From: Paulinella micropora
Lineage: Eukaryota; Cercozoa; Imbricatea; Euglyphida; Paulinellidae
Length of the DNA stretch: 22,834 nucleotides
NCBI GenBank assembly: GCA_019918135.1
Contig: WBZZ01001692.1
Span: 1-22,834 of the forward strand
Reading direction: 5' to 3'
Under the pieces are notes generated by a model. The model had not been told where the DNA came from. It ran no database searches and saw only the letters and a list, made by a program, of their open reading frames with translations. Numbering within the stretch: the stretch's first letter is position 1; every line of letters starts with the position of its first letter. This document shows, one piece after another, positions 7,797-14,762 of the stretch. The translations under genes were made by a program, and so were the position numbers.

Positions 7797-8463
7797 GCAT
7801 CGGGATCAAGTGTCTGCCCAGCGTCAGAGGAGTGCCCTGGTGAAGCCTGACCGGTTCGCCGCTCGTCACCATCTGCGCGCGCGCTTTGGCCAGCTTCTCG
7901 CGGTCCAGGCGGTGCGCCCACAACACCGGGCCCGGTATAACCTGCTCGTTCGAGCGCACCTTCTCCAGGGCCATGGTAATCTTGACCAGCAGCACGTCCG
8001 CTGCTAATCTAAAGCGCCTCTTCTTGGCCATCTCGATCGAGAGCTCGTTCTTGACCATCTCAAAAAGGATCTCACAGGAGAAGTGGCGCTCTGCTTTTTG
8101 CCCAAAGTTGAAAAATGAGTTGGTGCCGGAGATGATGGCCACCAGGATCAGGCACGTGACGCTGACCCAATCGTAGCCTGTCCGGCCCGTTTCACATGCC
8201 TTGAAGCCGAAGTTGCCGACGATGACGGAGCAGATCGCCGGCACGATAGTAGCCAGCAATCCAAATAGCAGAAAGCGGTTGTGGTAGTAGTAGCCAGCCG
8301 AGTTGTTCAACCGCGCGTGCAGCGCGCACTCGTCCACCACGCTCGAAAAGTAGGACTCGTGCCTCGAAGACCATTTCTCTTCCTCTCGCTTGACGTCGCT
8401 GTCGTCCGAATCATGGGTCTCGCTCGACCGCGCTCGAATAGCCAGGATTTTATCCTCGTCCAT
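7789..8463 (-). CDS. SLATT/DUF4231-like two-helix membrane protein
   Basis: This 224-residue protein has an acidic N-terminus, then YYYHNRF leading into a first hydrophobic helix (about 64-88). A second hydrophobic helix (98-118) is followed by a long charged amphipathic helix (FNFGQKAERHFSCEILFEMVKNELS, about 117-141) and a basic C-terminal part. Two close transmembrane segments followed by a soluble helix is the architecture of SLATT/DUF4231 proteins, which in prokaryotes are thought to be membrane-perturbing effectors; relatives occur in eukaryotic viruses. The assignment is by topology and general look, not by a diagnostic residue. The ATG at 8463 follows AAAAATAAAG. It overlaps the convergent gene by 8 bp. 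Confidence 0.55.
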   Translation of the reverse strand: MDEDKILAIRARSSETHDSDDSDVKREEEKWSSRHESYFSSVVDECALHARLNNSAGYYYHNRFLLFGLLATIVPAICSVIVGNFGFKACETGRTGYDWVSVTCLILVAIISGTNSFFNFGQKAERHFSCEILFEMVKNELSIEMAKKRRFRLAADVLLVKITMALEKVRSNEQVIPGPVLWAHRLDREKLAKARAQMVTSGEPVRLHQGTPLTLGRHLIPMPT

Positions 8464-8533
8464 CTTTATTTTTGTGGTGGGAAACTGTAAGATTTAAAAA
8501 AAATGTGCGACTGCTGGGCCGGCGGCCACTCGA

Positions 8534-9364
8534 TCAAGCTGTCTTCGACAGCAGCATCTCCCAGTCTGCCCCATTCAGATCTACCTTGTCCCGAGTGTCG
8601 GGGTTGCACACTTGTATTGTCAAGTATTTGGTCGGCGACGGAAAAAGCACGTACTGATCATGACGGTCATGCGCACTGCACTGATAACCCCCCGCCGAAG
8701 CCAGGAAAGGAATGACCAAACTGGCCGAGTGCATCCTGGTCCCGCGCGTAATGGCACCCGTAACCGACACTTCTTCGAAGTTGCCTCCGGTAGTATACGA
8801 CAGCGAAGAGCATTCCTTGATTCTGATGCCCAGCGACGTCGGCAGGCCCAGCGCCACCACCTGAGGGAGTACCCTCGTCGACCCATTCGGGATCGCGACT
8901 AGCTCGCTCGTCGCCGATGTTTCGAAGCCCAGCACTGCGTGTGCCGAATCCTCTCCTCTCTTTGTGTATATCTTGAACTCTCCGCCGCCCGTCAGTGAAA
9001 TCTGGAGCTTGAGAAGGGAGTCTATGTAAGTGATACCGACCCACTTCCCGTCCTCTTCGCTACAGAAACCCGCGTTCACCATCAGCGTTTGTAACGCGGC
9101 CGCCAGCGTCTCGCCGGTGTAGTTCTGGCCGGGGATTGTCAGGGTTACATCGCCGTCTGACGTGTTTAAATAAAGCTTGTTGTTTTTCGAGTTGATATTG
9201 TAACACGCATTCGGCATAGTTGCCCAGATCATCCGGTATGTCCCCTGGATGGCCTCTGGCAGTGAAAGCCGGAACTCGGCGCTGTCACCGGCCCCGTGCA
9301 CCCGGTCGCGGTCTTTGGACCGGACCAGAATGTTCATCTCCGAGATGTTGCGCAGGCCGCTCAT
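8534..9364 (-). CDS. Penton-like minor capsid protein (single jelly roll)
   Basis: This 276-residue protein has features typical of minor capsid (penton) proteins of polinton-like viruses and virophages. They are an N-terminal SKDRDRVHGAGDSAEFRLSL strand region, a motif where the chain says how the protein should look near the lattice (ATMPNACYNIN), and a segment NKLYLN...TLTIPGQNYTGETLAAAL in which a strand leads into the (N)YT-x-L helix. A C-terminal TIQVCNPDTRDKVDLNGADW resembles the DL-x-G-x-DW ending of these proteins. It would occupy the icosahedral vertices. The ATG at 9364 follows a long A run (9370s). It is transcribed toward SLATT and divergent from RuvC. The family call is by pattern and is moderately sure. 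Confidence 0.7.
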   Translation of the reverse strand: MSGLRNISEMNILVRSKDRDRVHGAGDSAEFRLSLPEAIQGTYRMIWATMPNACYNINSKNNKLYLNTSDGDVTLTIPGQNYTGETLAAALQTLMVNAGFCSEEDGKWVGITYIDSLLKLQISLTGGGEFKIYTKRGEDSAHAVLGFETSATSELVAIPNGSTRVLPQVVALGLPTSLGIRIKECSSLSYTTGGNFEEVSVTGAITRGTRMHSASLVIPFLASAGGYQCSAHDRHDQYVLFPSPTKYLTIQVCNPDTRDKVDLNGADWEMLLSKTA

Positions 9365-9549
9365 TTCGCGCCAAATTTTTTTTTTTTGAAATGTTTGTCA
9401 ATGAACTAGAGCAAGAGGAAAAAAAATGCTGACGCTGAGCGGCGAGCACTACTTCCGGGTCGGCAGACGTGCACATAAGCCTTAGCTGGTATGAAGACGT
9501 ATAAAAAAGAAAGTTCGTATTGCATTAAAACAAAAGAGAACAAGGAAAA
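9365..9549. promoter_or_regulatory. Divergent promoter region between penton and RuvC genes
   Basis: This 185-bp gap has a T13-like run close to the penton start (about 9376-9388, read as A-rich on the minus strand). A TATAAAAAAG box lies at about 9500-9509, roughly 45 bp upstream of the RuvC ATG, followed by an A-rich leader (GAACAAGGAAAAATG). A 19-codon ORF at 9426-9485 is present but has no support. Confidence 0.4.
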
Positions 9550-10221
9550 ATGAAAAGAGTGGTGTCAATCGACCCTGGGCTAAGAAACCTGGGAGTGGTA
9601 GTGCTCGAGAAAAACAACAGCACCAACGCCATCGCAGTCACTTATGCCAGAGTACTGGACATTGCCAGACAGGACGATACTGACTCGTTCAAGACCAAGT
9701 CCCTGTTTGCGTGCCTGAACGCAATCGAGGAAGTGTACAACGCCGACGTCTGCGTGGTCGAGGACCAAAACTTTGGGAGAGCAAACACAAATCCCTCAAA
9801 TCTGCTCGTCCAAGCGGCAGCCGGCGCAACGATGATGGCACTCGGTGCCAAGGAGCTACTTTTCTATCAGAGCTCATTCAAGTTCTCTTGCTTTTTCTCA
9901 CTGACACCGGTTATGTCCGGACGGATTAAGGGCAAATTCAAGTTACAGTCCAGAGTGCTGGCACAGAATTTAATAGAATCGTTTGGTGTTACTGGTGAGA
10001 CTAGAGGCCTCGGCGAGTGCGATCACCTGAGTGACGCGTTCGGTCTGGCTTTCTGTGCGCTGGTCAGAGGGACCGCACGAGGGCAGGGCGGCCAGCTGGT
10101 AGTGCGTCGCTCTGAGCCGATCCCTGTGCCTGTGGGGGTGGCAGACGCGGAAGAAGGAGCAGGAGCAGCCGCCTTCTGTTGGTTCCATTTCGAGCTGATG
10201 TACGCCATGCGTTCCTTATGA
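9550..10221 (+). CDS. RuvC-like Holliday junction resolvase (poxvirus A22 type)
   Basis: This 223-residue protein has an RNase H-fold resolvase core. The acidic residues expected at the active site are visible: D8 in SIDPGLRNLG, E71 in CVVEDQN, and D158 plus D162 in ECDHLSDAFGLA. Such enzymes cut four-way DNA junctions and are used by nucleocytoviruses and relatives to resolve replication or recombination intermediates before packaging. The core ends near residue 175. The remaining ~48 residues look low-complexity and are antisense to the HMG/YABBY gene, which overlaps by 199 bp. The tail may be genuine or may come from a lost stop. A TATAAAAAAG box lies about 45 bp upstream. Confidence 0.93.
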   Translation: MKRVVSIDPGLRNLGVVVLEKNNSTNAIAVTYARVLDIARQDDTDSFKTKSLFACLNAIEEVYNADVCVVEDQNFGRANTNPSNLLVQAAAGATMMALGAKELLFYQSSFKFSCFFSLTPVMSGRIKGKFKLQSRVLAQNLIESFGVTGETRGLGECDHLSDAFGLAFCALVRGTARGQGGQLVVRRSEPIPVPVGVADAEEGAGAAAFCWFHFELMYAMRSL

Positions 10222-10361
10222 GCCATCGCCTTGACTTCGGGCGTGGCCATCTGCTCCTTGAAAAAGGTGTTGTACGCGGACGGTGCGCGGGGCTTGCGCT
10301 CGGGCTTGGCGGGAGCAGCGGTGGTAGCGTGTCCACAAGTCGCACAGGAGCTGGAAGACAT
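10023..10361 (-). CDS. YABBY/HMG-box-like DNA-binding protein
   Basis: This 112-residue protein has an N-terminal single knuckle (CATCGH, residues 6-11), a Pro/Ala linker, and then RKPRAPSAYNTFF...KAMAHKERMAYISSKWN (about 22-60). That is the pattern of a YABBY/HMG box: basic entry, PSAYN-FxK, helix, and a closing KW. Such proteins bend or bind DNA and occur in algal and amoebal viruses, acting as chromatin-like or transcription factors. I chose the ATG at 10361; the upstream extension begins only with TTG. The C-terminal 50 residues are Ala/Pro/Ser-rich and antisense to the catalytic Asp codons of RuvC. A motif AAAAAAAAGAATCTTCTG lies 40 bp upstream. Confidence 0.75.
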   Translation of the reverse strand: MSSSSCATCGHATTAAPAKPERKPRAPSAYNTFFKEQMATPEVKAMAHKERMAYISSKWNQQKAAAPAPSSASATPTGTGIGSERRTTSWPPCPRAVPLTSAQKARPNASLR

Positions 10362-10400
10362 CTCTAGTTTTGCCTTTGTCCTTTGGTTAGATAAGGGCGA

Positions 10401-10418
10401 CAGAAGATTCTTTTTTTT
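10401..10418 (-). promoter_or_regulatory. A8GAATCTTCTG element upstream of HMG gene
   Basis: Read on the minus strand, an A8 run is followed by GAATCTTCTG. A nearly identical element (A7GAATCTTGTG, 13547-13563) precedes the 101-aa membrane protein gene, and A8TCTTCTTTGTG precedes the capsid gene. It may be a shared promoter element or a terminator of the upstream gene. Confidence 0.35.
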
Positions 10419-10434
10419 AGTCAATAAATTCGAA

Positions 10435-10589
10435 CTGCACTGGTGCAGCTGGATTTTTTTTTTGCCGTGACGGCGGGCCGCCCGAGAAAATTCTCGGGGA
10501 AATCACAAAGCCTCAAAATGAAGTTTTGCGATTTTCCGTAAAAATCACGAACTATCATTCTTGATATTTCGCGATTTTTCCTTTTTCTC
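10435..10589. other. Non-coding segment with inverted repeats and ATTTTT-type repeats
   Basis: No coding is seen. Three perfect short inverted repeats lie close together: CTGCAC-TG-GTGCAG (10435-10448), GCCGT-G-ACGGC (10464-10474) and CCCGAGAA-AA-TTCTCGGG (10481-10498). They are followed by AT-rich DNA with repeated GCGATTTT and AAAATCACGA forms in both orientations (about 10527-10580). It lies between the stop of the 42-aa gene and the leader of the HMG gene. It may form RNA hairpins (terminator) or be a protein-binding or origin-like site. Confidence 0.5.
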
Positions 10590-10718
10590 TCATACGTCTG
10601 GGCCGGCCGGTGCCACCGCTTGTTCGTCCGGACACCTCACCGGGAAGTACATGATACACACGCACCCGATCACCCCCACGATCGCAACAACGATAATTGC
10701 AGCCACGAGCGGGTCCAT
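10590..10718 (-). CDS. 42-aa single-pass membrane protein
   Basis: This small ORF begins MDPLVAAIIVVAIVGVIGCV, a hydrophobic segment covering residues 4-24, followed by a short hydrophilic tail with two more Cys (VRCPDEQAVAPAG). It ends in TGA. The ATG at 10718 is preceded by an A/G-rich leader (AATTAAAAGAGAGCAAAGAGAAA) like other genes here. It sits just downstream of the capsid gene on the same strand, a place where small virion membrane proteins are often found. I recognise no family. The leader, the hydrophobic segment and the fit in an otherwise empty gap support it. Confidence 0.6.
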   Translation of the reverse strand: MDPLVAAIIVVAIVGVIGCVCIMYFPVRCPDEQAVAPAGPDV

Positions 10719-10765
10719 TTTCTCTTTGCTCTCTTTTAATTAGAATACATAGAGTCTAAGAATTT

Positions 10766-12577
10766 TTAAACCGAGGCCACCTCCAGGCTACCGTTGCTTT
10801 CGTGCAAGTACTTGAAATAGGCGGAGTAAATCGTAATGTCGAAAAGCCCGTCCACAACGCCTCGCTTGCCCGACACGGTGGCGGTGACAACCATCTCTTC
10901 CTGGGCGTTGTAAGCGGGCCCTGTGTCGTCAGGCGCCTGCTGGAACTTCAGCTTCAGCTGGTGGACGTCTCCGCGGGACCAGATGATGGGCTGGTCGTTC
11001 AGGTCCATGACGGACGCGGTGTACTCCATCGCCGCATTGGCTTCCCAGTCGACCGTGTTGGACGCGCCAGCTCGTGTGTTGGAGAACTTGATCTTCACCC
11101 CGCACGCGCGCAGCCAGCTCGAGCTAGCCAGCACGGTGTTGAGGTTCGTCAGCGCGGCCGTGGCGGGCGAAGTGTAGCGCCGGTCGGTAATTCTGGTAAA
11201 AGTGAGACCAGAGTCGATATCGAGGACAGCCACCGTCACGCCTTTGAAGTCCACGATCAGGCGGTTGGTGTCGGAAGCGGCCAAGGTCGCGCCGTTGGTG
11301 TAGAAGGGGCCGTACTTGTACGTGACGGTCGTGGCGCGCGGCGCGGGGCCGGCGTTGATCACCAGGCGCTCGCGGTTGCCGACAAAGGTCTTGTAGCCGT
11401 CCATCACGCCGTCTAACATGGCCTTGGGGTCGTTGCTGAACGGGATCAGGTACACGCCGTTGGACTTAAGGTAGGAGCTGCGCACCAGTTGGCCCATCGT
11501 TTCTTCACGGAAAAAGCGCTCGTCGATCGGGGTTCCTTCGCCCATCTGCGATCTGCCGTGGACGTCTTCCAAATCAATCGTTGTCGCATCGCCCAGCAAG
11601 TCGTAGGTCATCAAGCGCCCCGTGGTGTCGTACGTGTACTGTGGGTAGTAGGTCGTGGCGTCTCCGTACGAGGTCTGGTCGCCGCTCTTGCGGATGAAGA
11701 CAAACAGCCCGCCGGAGTGGTGCGAGAATTGGTCCAAGTCAATCGCCAAGCGGTCGGAGGGCTTGATGCGCTGGGCGTAAGCTGTGTACTGCACAAAGTC
11801 GATGTATTTCTGCTCGGCGACCTTGCCCATCTTCTGTGGGCTCCTGCCCAGGCGCATCCCGTTCGGCAGCTGCGTGCACCCCGTGATGAAGCGGATCTCG
11901 CTCAAGCTGGCAGTGCAAGGCACGGCGGGCGCGGACTGGCCGTTGACTGCCGACTGGGCCGCCACAAAGATGGAACCTCGCGGGTAGAACCGGATTTCGA
12001 GGTCGCCACGCAGCGTGCTCAGGTCCAAGTCCATGCCGTTCAGCCAAGTGTGCACCAGCGGCAGGTAAAAGTACTGTTCGTCGTTGTGCTCCCACTGGCG
12101 GCCGCTGACCTTGCCCGTCTTAGGGCACATGTTAACCATGTCGGCAATCTGGTCGATGGCCTCTTGCGACAGCGTATTGAGAACCAAGTGCATCATGTCC
12201 CCGTGGTAGCGAGCAATCTCGGTGCCCGTCAGGCGGTCGATGTACTCGATACGTTCAAACCACTGAGTGGTAGGCAAGACACGCGAGTCGGTCGGCTGGC
12301 TGCCGCTGGTCGTGAACGTGATCTTGAAACGCAGGGTCGCGTAATGGATCGCGCCGGACTGGTTGTTCTCGAGGATAAAGCTAAAAAAAGCGGTGTTGCT
12401 CAGCGCCGTGGTCGCGGCGGCGGGCGCCATGACCGTCTGCGTCCAGCAAGGACGAGCATTGATCGCGCGGGCGTGCTCGGGATCAATCAAGATCTCTTGG
12501 CCGTTACGCGCTCTCTTGCCGGTGGCGATTTTCTGCTGCTTGCTAGCAGGGGGCACGACGACGGTGGCGGAAGACAT
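10766..12577 (-). CDS. Major capsid protein, double jelly roll
   Basis: This 603-residue protein has the length, position and strand-rich sequence of the double-jelly-roll capsid protein of polinton-like viruses, virophages and small nucleocytovirus relatives. Recognisable parts are a first barrel with FERIEYIDRLTGTEIARYHGD (about 107-127) and an FYLPLVHTWLNG...LRGDLEIRFYPRG loop-strand (about 170-200). The second barrel spans about 270-600 and ends in GLFDITIYSAYFKYLHESN. An N-terminal basic segment (KQQKIATGKRARNG) may face DNA. Trimers would form the hexagonal capsomers. The ATG at 12577 has a TATATAATA box only 10-20 bp upstream. TAA is the stop. The fold is inferred from overall similarity; no structure or search was run. 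Confidence 0.85.
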   Translation of the reverse strand: MSSATVVVPPASKQQKIATGKRARNGQEILIDPEHARAINARPCWTQTVMAPAAATTALSNTAFFSFILENNQSGAIHYATLRFKITFTTSGSQPTDSRVLPTTQWFERIEYIDRLTGTEIARYHGDMMHLVLNTLSQEAIDQIADMVNMCPKTGKVSGRQWEHNDEQYFYLPLVHTWLNGMDLDLSTLRGDLEIRFYPRGSIFVAAQSAVNGQSAPAVPCTASLSEIRFITGCTQLPNGMRLGRSPQKMGKVAEQKYIDFVQYTAYAQRIKPSDRLAIDLDQFSHHSGGLFVFIRKSGDQTSYGDATTYYPQYTYDTTGRLMTYDLLGDATTIDLEDVHGRSQMGEGTPIDERFFREETMGQLVRSSYLKSNGVYLIPFSNDPKAMLDGVMDGYKTFVGNRERLVINAGPAPRATTVTYKYGPFYTNGATLAASDTNRLIVDFKGVTVAVLDIDSGLTFTRITDRRYTSPATAALTNLNTVLASSSWLRACGVKIKFSNTRAGASNTVDWEANAAMEYTASVMDLNDQPIIWSRGDVHQLKLKFQQAPDDTGPAYNAQEEMVVTATVSGKRGVVDGLFDITIYSAYFKYLHESNGSLEVASV

Positions 12578-12614
12578 CGATCGTATTATATATTAAGCAC
12601 AAAGAAGATTTTTT
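12578..12614 (-). promoter_or_regulatory. Probable capsid gene promoter
   Basis: Only 37 bp separate the capsid ATG from the stop of the next gene. Read on the minus strand this holds A8TCTTCTTTGTG and then TTAATATATAATACGATCG directly before ATG. The start-proximal TATATAATA is reminiscent of late promoters of related viruses; this is inference. Confidence 0.45.
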
Positions 12615-12947
12615 TTATTTTTTCATGATCATCACGGCCCCGATCGCCGCGGCGCCGACCGCCAGCGGCAGCGCCATGGACTTGAGGCCGCCCTCGGCGT
12701 TGTCGCCTAGATGCTTGGTGGTGTCCATTGCTTCTTTCGGGATGTCGGTCACCTTGTCGATCTGCCGGCCGAAAAAGCCAGTGACTGACTTGATAGTGCT
12801 ACCGAACTGCCGCAGGCCTTCGCGAGTACGTTCCCTCCTCTCCTCCTTTCTGCGCCCTATGCGCTGCCTCTTGGCGTCATGGGCCTCCTTCTTGGCCTGC
12901 TTCTTGAGAGTGTGCTTGGCATGCCTTTCTCGCGCGCGCTTGCCCAT
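12615..12947 (-). CDS. Basic protein with C-terminal membrane anchor, 110 aa
   Basis: Residues 1-45 are extremely basic (MGKRARERHAKHTLKKQAKK, then more Arg/Lys). A middle amphipathic region (FGSTIKSVTGFFGRQIDKVT) follows, and residues 91-108 are a hydrophobic Ala/Gly/Met segment ending in KK. This is the layout of a tail-anchored protein whose basic face could contact DNA or capsid, which suits an inner-membrane virion component. I recognise no family. It lies directly upstream of the capsid gene on the same strand. Confidence 0.75.
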   Translation of the reverse strand: MGKRARERHAKHTLKKQAKKEAHDAKRQRIGRRKEERRERTREGLRQFGSTIKSVTGFFGRQIDKVTDIPKEAMDTTKHLGDNAEGGLKSMALPLAVGAAAIGAVMIMKK

Positions 12948-12997
12948 CTTGCTTATTTAAACTTGATAAGTTACAAAAATTAAATTTTTCATTTTAT

Positions 12998-13381
12998 TTA
13001 AAAGACAATGACTTGGCAGATGCGTTCCATGACTTGCGTAATTTGTCCCAGGAACTGAGCGTCCTTGGCCAGACTTTGCTTGGTCAGAAATCTCTGCTGC
13101 AGCTGTTGCAGGGCGGCAGTGGGAGCACGAGTCTTGGCGGCCAGCTCAAACCAGATGCCAGCTTCGCTCTGGACGTACGCGGCGAGCTTGCCGTCCTTGA
13201 AGGCAGGCAAAAAGAACTTTTCAACGGTCGCAACTTGCTGTTCCAGACCTAAATTCCACTGCATCCGCAGGTCCTTGCTCTCGCCGGCAGACAACAGCCC
13301 CCAGTTGTCCAGCACAGCCTCCAGGTCCGCAAAGAGCTTTTGCAGCGCTTGGCGCTTGGTAAGGCCGCCGGAGGAGGTCAT
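12998..13381 (-). CDS. Hypothetical helical protein, 127 aa
   Basis: This soluble, mostly helical protein (ALQKLFADLEAVLDNWGLL, LGLEQQVATVEKFFLPAF, ALQQLQQRFLTKQ) ends in a hydrophobic VMERICQVIVF. I recognise no family. Its ATG at 13381 lies inside the upstream 101-aa ORF in another frame, so the two overlap by 161 bp. Either initiation is by leaky scanning or an indel has changed how the two frames join. TAA is followed by T/A-rich DNA. Confidence 0.7.
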   Translation of the reverse strand: MTSSGGLTKRQALQKLFADLEAVLDNWGLLSAGESKDLRMQWNLGLEQQVATVEKFFLPAFKDGKLAAYVQSEAGIWFELAAKTRAPTAALQQLQQRFLTKQSLAKDAQFLGQITQVMERICQVIVF

Positions 13382-13526
13382 CGAGTGTTACGTAGTGTGT
13401 GGGCAATGGCTTGTCGAGGTCGCACGCGATCTTTGGATGACGAAAGAGCCGTTTGCAGCAGATGACCACTACGATAGCGACTGTAACGATCAGAGCCCAG
13501 GCCAGCAGAGCTTCTTCCACTGGCAT
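13221..13526 (-). CDS. Single-pass membrane protein with overlapping 3' end, up to 101 aa
   Basis: The first 52 residues look genuine: MPVEEALL, a hydrophobic helix (AWALIVTVAIVVVICC, about 9-24), then a basic stop-transfer KRLFRHPK and a short tail (THYVTLDDLL). The remaining 49 residues are read out of frame with the next gene and look like chance sequence (LCGPGGCAGQ, CRREQG). The real C-terminus is therefore uncertain. The ATG at 13526 lies 21 bp downstream of the A7GAATCTTGTG element. It resembles other small membrane proteins of this structural block. Confidence 0.6.
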   Translation of the reverse strand: MPVEEALLAWALIVTVAIVVVICCKRLFRHPKIACDLDKPLPTHYVTLDDLLRRPYQAPSAAKALCGPGGCAGQLGAVVCRREQGPADAVEFRSGTASCDR

Positions 13527-13546
13527 TGTTCACTCTAGACTAGCTA

Positions 13547-13563
13547 CACAAGATTCTTTTTTT
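13547..13563 (-). promoter_or_regulatory. A7GAATCTTGTG element upstream of 101-aa gene
   Basis: This is the second copy of the element described at 10401-10418, here 21 bp from the ATG at 13526. It lies between the stop of the 154-aa gene and this start, so it may serve termination, promotion or both. Confidence 0.35.
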
Positions 13564-13567
13564 GGTT

Positions 13568-14032
13568 TTAGAAGCGGTACTGGCCGTGGCCCGCGGGGTT
13601 CAGGTAATTTTCGTAGAAATATTGCGAAAAGACTTCAGACAGCGCGCCGATCAAGAACAGCTGCTTGGCAGCGTCTCCGTCGCCTACTAGCCCCAACTGG
13701 CCACTGCCCATGAGCTTGGGCAGCATAGCAAACAGCATGCCTCCTCCGGCTACGTGCACCGCGAGGGACGGATAAGCGGCTAGCCTGCCTTCTTTCGTGC
13801 GGTTCAACACGCGCGACTGGATTAAATCGATCGCAGTGGCAGTCAAGAAAGCCACTACCGCCAGCCCCTTGCTCTTTTCGACGACGACCCCGCTCAAGCC
13901 AGGGATGGCCGAGAGGCTGAAATAAGTGTTGCCGGGGATCACGACTGGGGCGGTCACGTAGGCAAACGCGGCGGCCGTGCCGGACCGAGCAAAGTTTTCA
14001 AGAGAAAACAGGTCGCTCACCATTTCGGACAT
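13568..14032 (-). CDS. Multi-pass membrane protein, 154 aa
   Basis: Hydrophobic segments are visible at about 18-33 (GTAAAFAYVTAPVVI), 56-71 (GLAVVAFLTATAIDLI), 88-106 (YPSLAVHVAGGGMLFAMLP) and weakly at 122-135 (AAKQLFLIGALSEVFS). The C-terminus is YFYENYLNPAGHGQYRF. Short connecting loops and Gly/Ala-rich helices suit a small integral membrane protein of an internal virion membrane. I recognise no family. The ATG at 14032 follows an A/G-rich leader, and TAA is the stop. It lies in the capsid-gene block. Confidence 0.7.
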   Translation of the reverse strand: MSEMVSDLFSLENFARSGTAAAFAYVTAPVVIPGNTYFSLSAIPGLSGVVVEKSKGLAVVAFLTATAIDLIQSRVLNRTKEGRLAAYPSLAVHVAGGGMLFAMLPKLMGSGQLGLVGDGDAAKQLFLIGALSEVFSQYFYENYLNPAGHGQYRF

Positions 14033-14093
14033 TTTTCTTTTCCGGAGGGGGGATGTTTAATTGGCACACAACAAAATAAATTTTTTTATTGAT

Positions 14094-14762
14094 TTACTTC
14101 TCGGACGCGGGTGCGTCCAGATTTGTAGCTTGGCTAGCTACAGGCTGTGCTGCAAACATCGTGTTCTTGGCATGCGTGATGGCGGCAGTCTGCGCCGTCA
14201 ACAGAGCTAGCTCTGTCATAGGGTCCAGGCGCTGCAGTCCGATGCCCGCGCGCAGCTTGGCTCTTTCTAGCAGGAAACACCACCGGTCATTGGCAAAGCA
14301 GGCCTCGGTCGTGCCCGAGATTTGGTAACGCGATCGGTTCGCTACCAGGTTTTCGAGACACACGAGCCCTTGCTTGAGCACAGCATCCGCCAGCTCGCCA
14401 GACAGTTCGCCTTCCAGCACTTCCTCGACCTCGTCTAACAACAGCGGCAGCTTCTGCCTGGGTAGCCTGCGCAGAGCTTTTGGGTCGCAGTTGATGTGTG
14501 CTTTTTTGAGCTTAGGTCCAATCAGGGCGCTGCGGCCATAAGCGCACAAGAGCCTGTAGTTCGGGTCATCGCGCAGCACTGGGTCTTGTGGTTCTGCTGA
14601 CGGTGGCGCGGCCAGGCGCCGTGCCAGGCTTGCTTGAGACGGAGCGGCCGTCCTGCGTCGCTTGGCCGCCGGCTGTTTGACCTCGACAACCGATGGCGGA
14701 GGGGGGAGAGGAGGGAGAAGTTCAGCGGTAGGCGGCTCGAGGTTAGCAAACGGGTCTGTCAT
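14094..14762 (-). CDS. Hypothetical protein with Pro-rich N-terminus and NLS-like motif
   Basis: This 222-residue protein starts with a Pro/Leu-rich disordered stretch (ELLPPLPPPPSVVEV). A basic cluster AAKRRRTAA at about 32-40 looks like a nuclear localisation signal. From about 68 on it is helical (YRLLCAYGRSALIGPKLKKA, KLPLLLDEVEEVLEGELSG, DRWCFLLERAKLRAGI, MTELALLTAQTAAITHAKN). I recognise no family. The start overlaps the stop of the upstream gene in ATGA (4 bp), so the two genes are probably expressed from one transcript. Confidence 0.72.
   Translation of the reverse strand: MTDPFANLEPPTAELLPPLPPPPSVVEVKQPAAKRRRTAAPSQASLARRLAAPPSAEPQDPVLRDDPNYRLLCAYGRSALIGPKLKKAHINCDPKALRRLPRQKLPLLLDEVEEVLEGELSGELADAVLKQGLVCLENLVANRSRYQISGTTEACFANDRWCFLLERAKLRAGIGLQRLDPMTELALLTAQTAAITHAKNTMFAAQPVASQATNLDAPASEK

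Noticed and set aside
9426..9485. 19-codon ORF in the penton/RuvC gap
   Set aside because: There is no conserved motif or leader. It lies inside the promoter region and is probably chance.
11489..12628. Long plus-strand ORF (379 codons) opposite the capsid gene
   Set aside because: Its product is Arg/Val/Gln/His-rich with no fold-like pattern. It is the usual antisense shadow of a GC-rich gene, and the minus strand gives a clear capsid protein.
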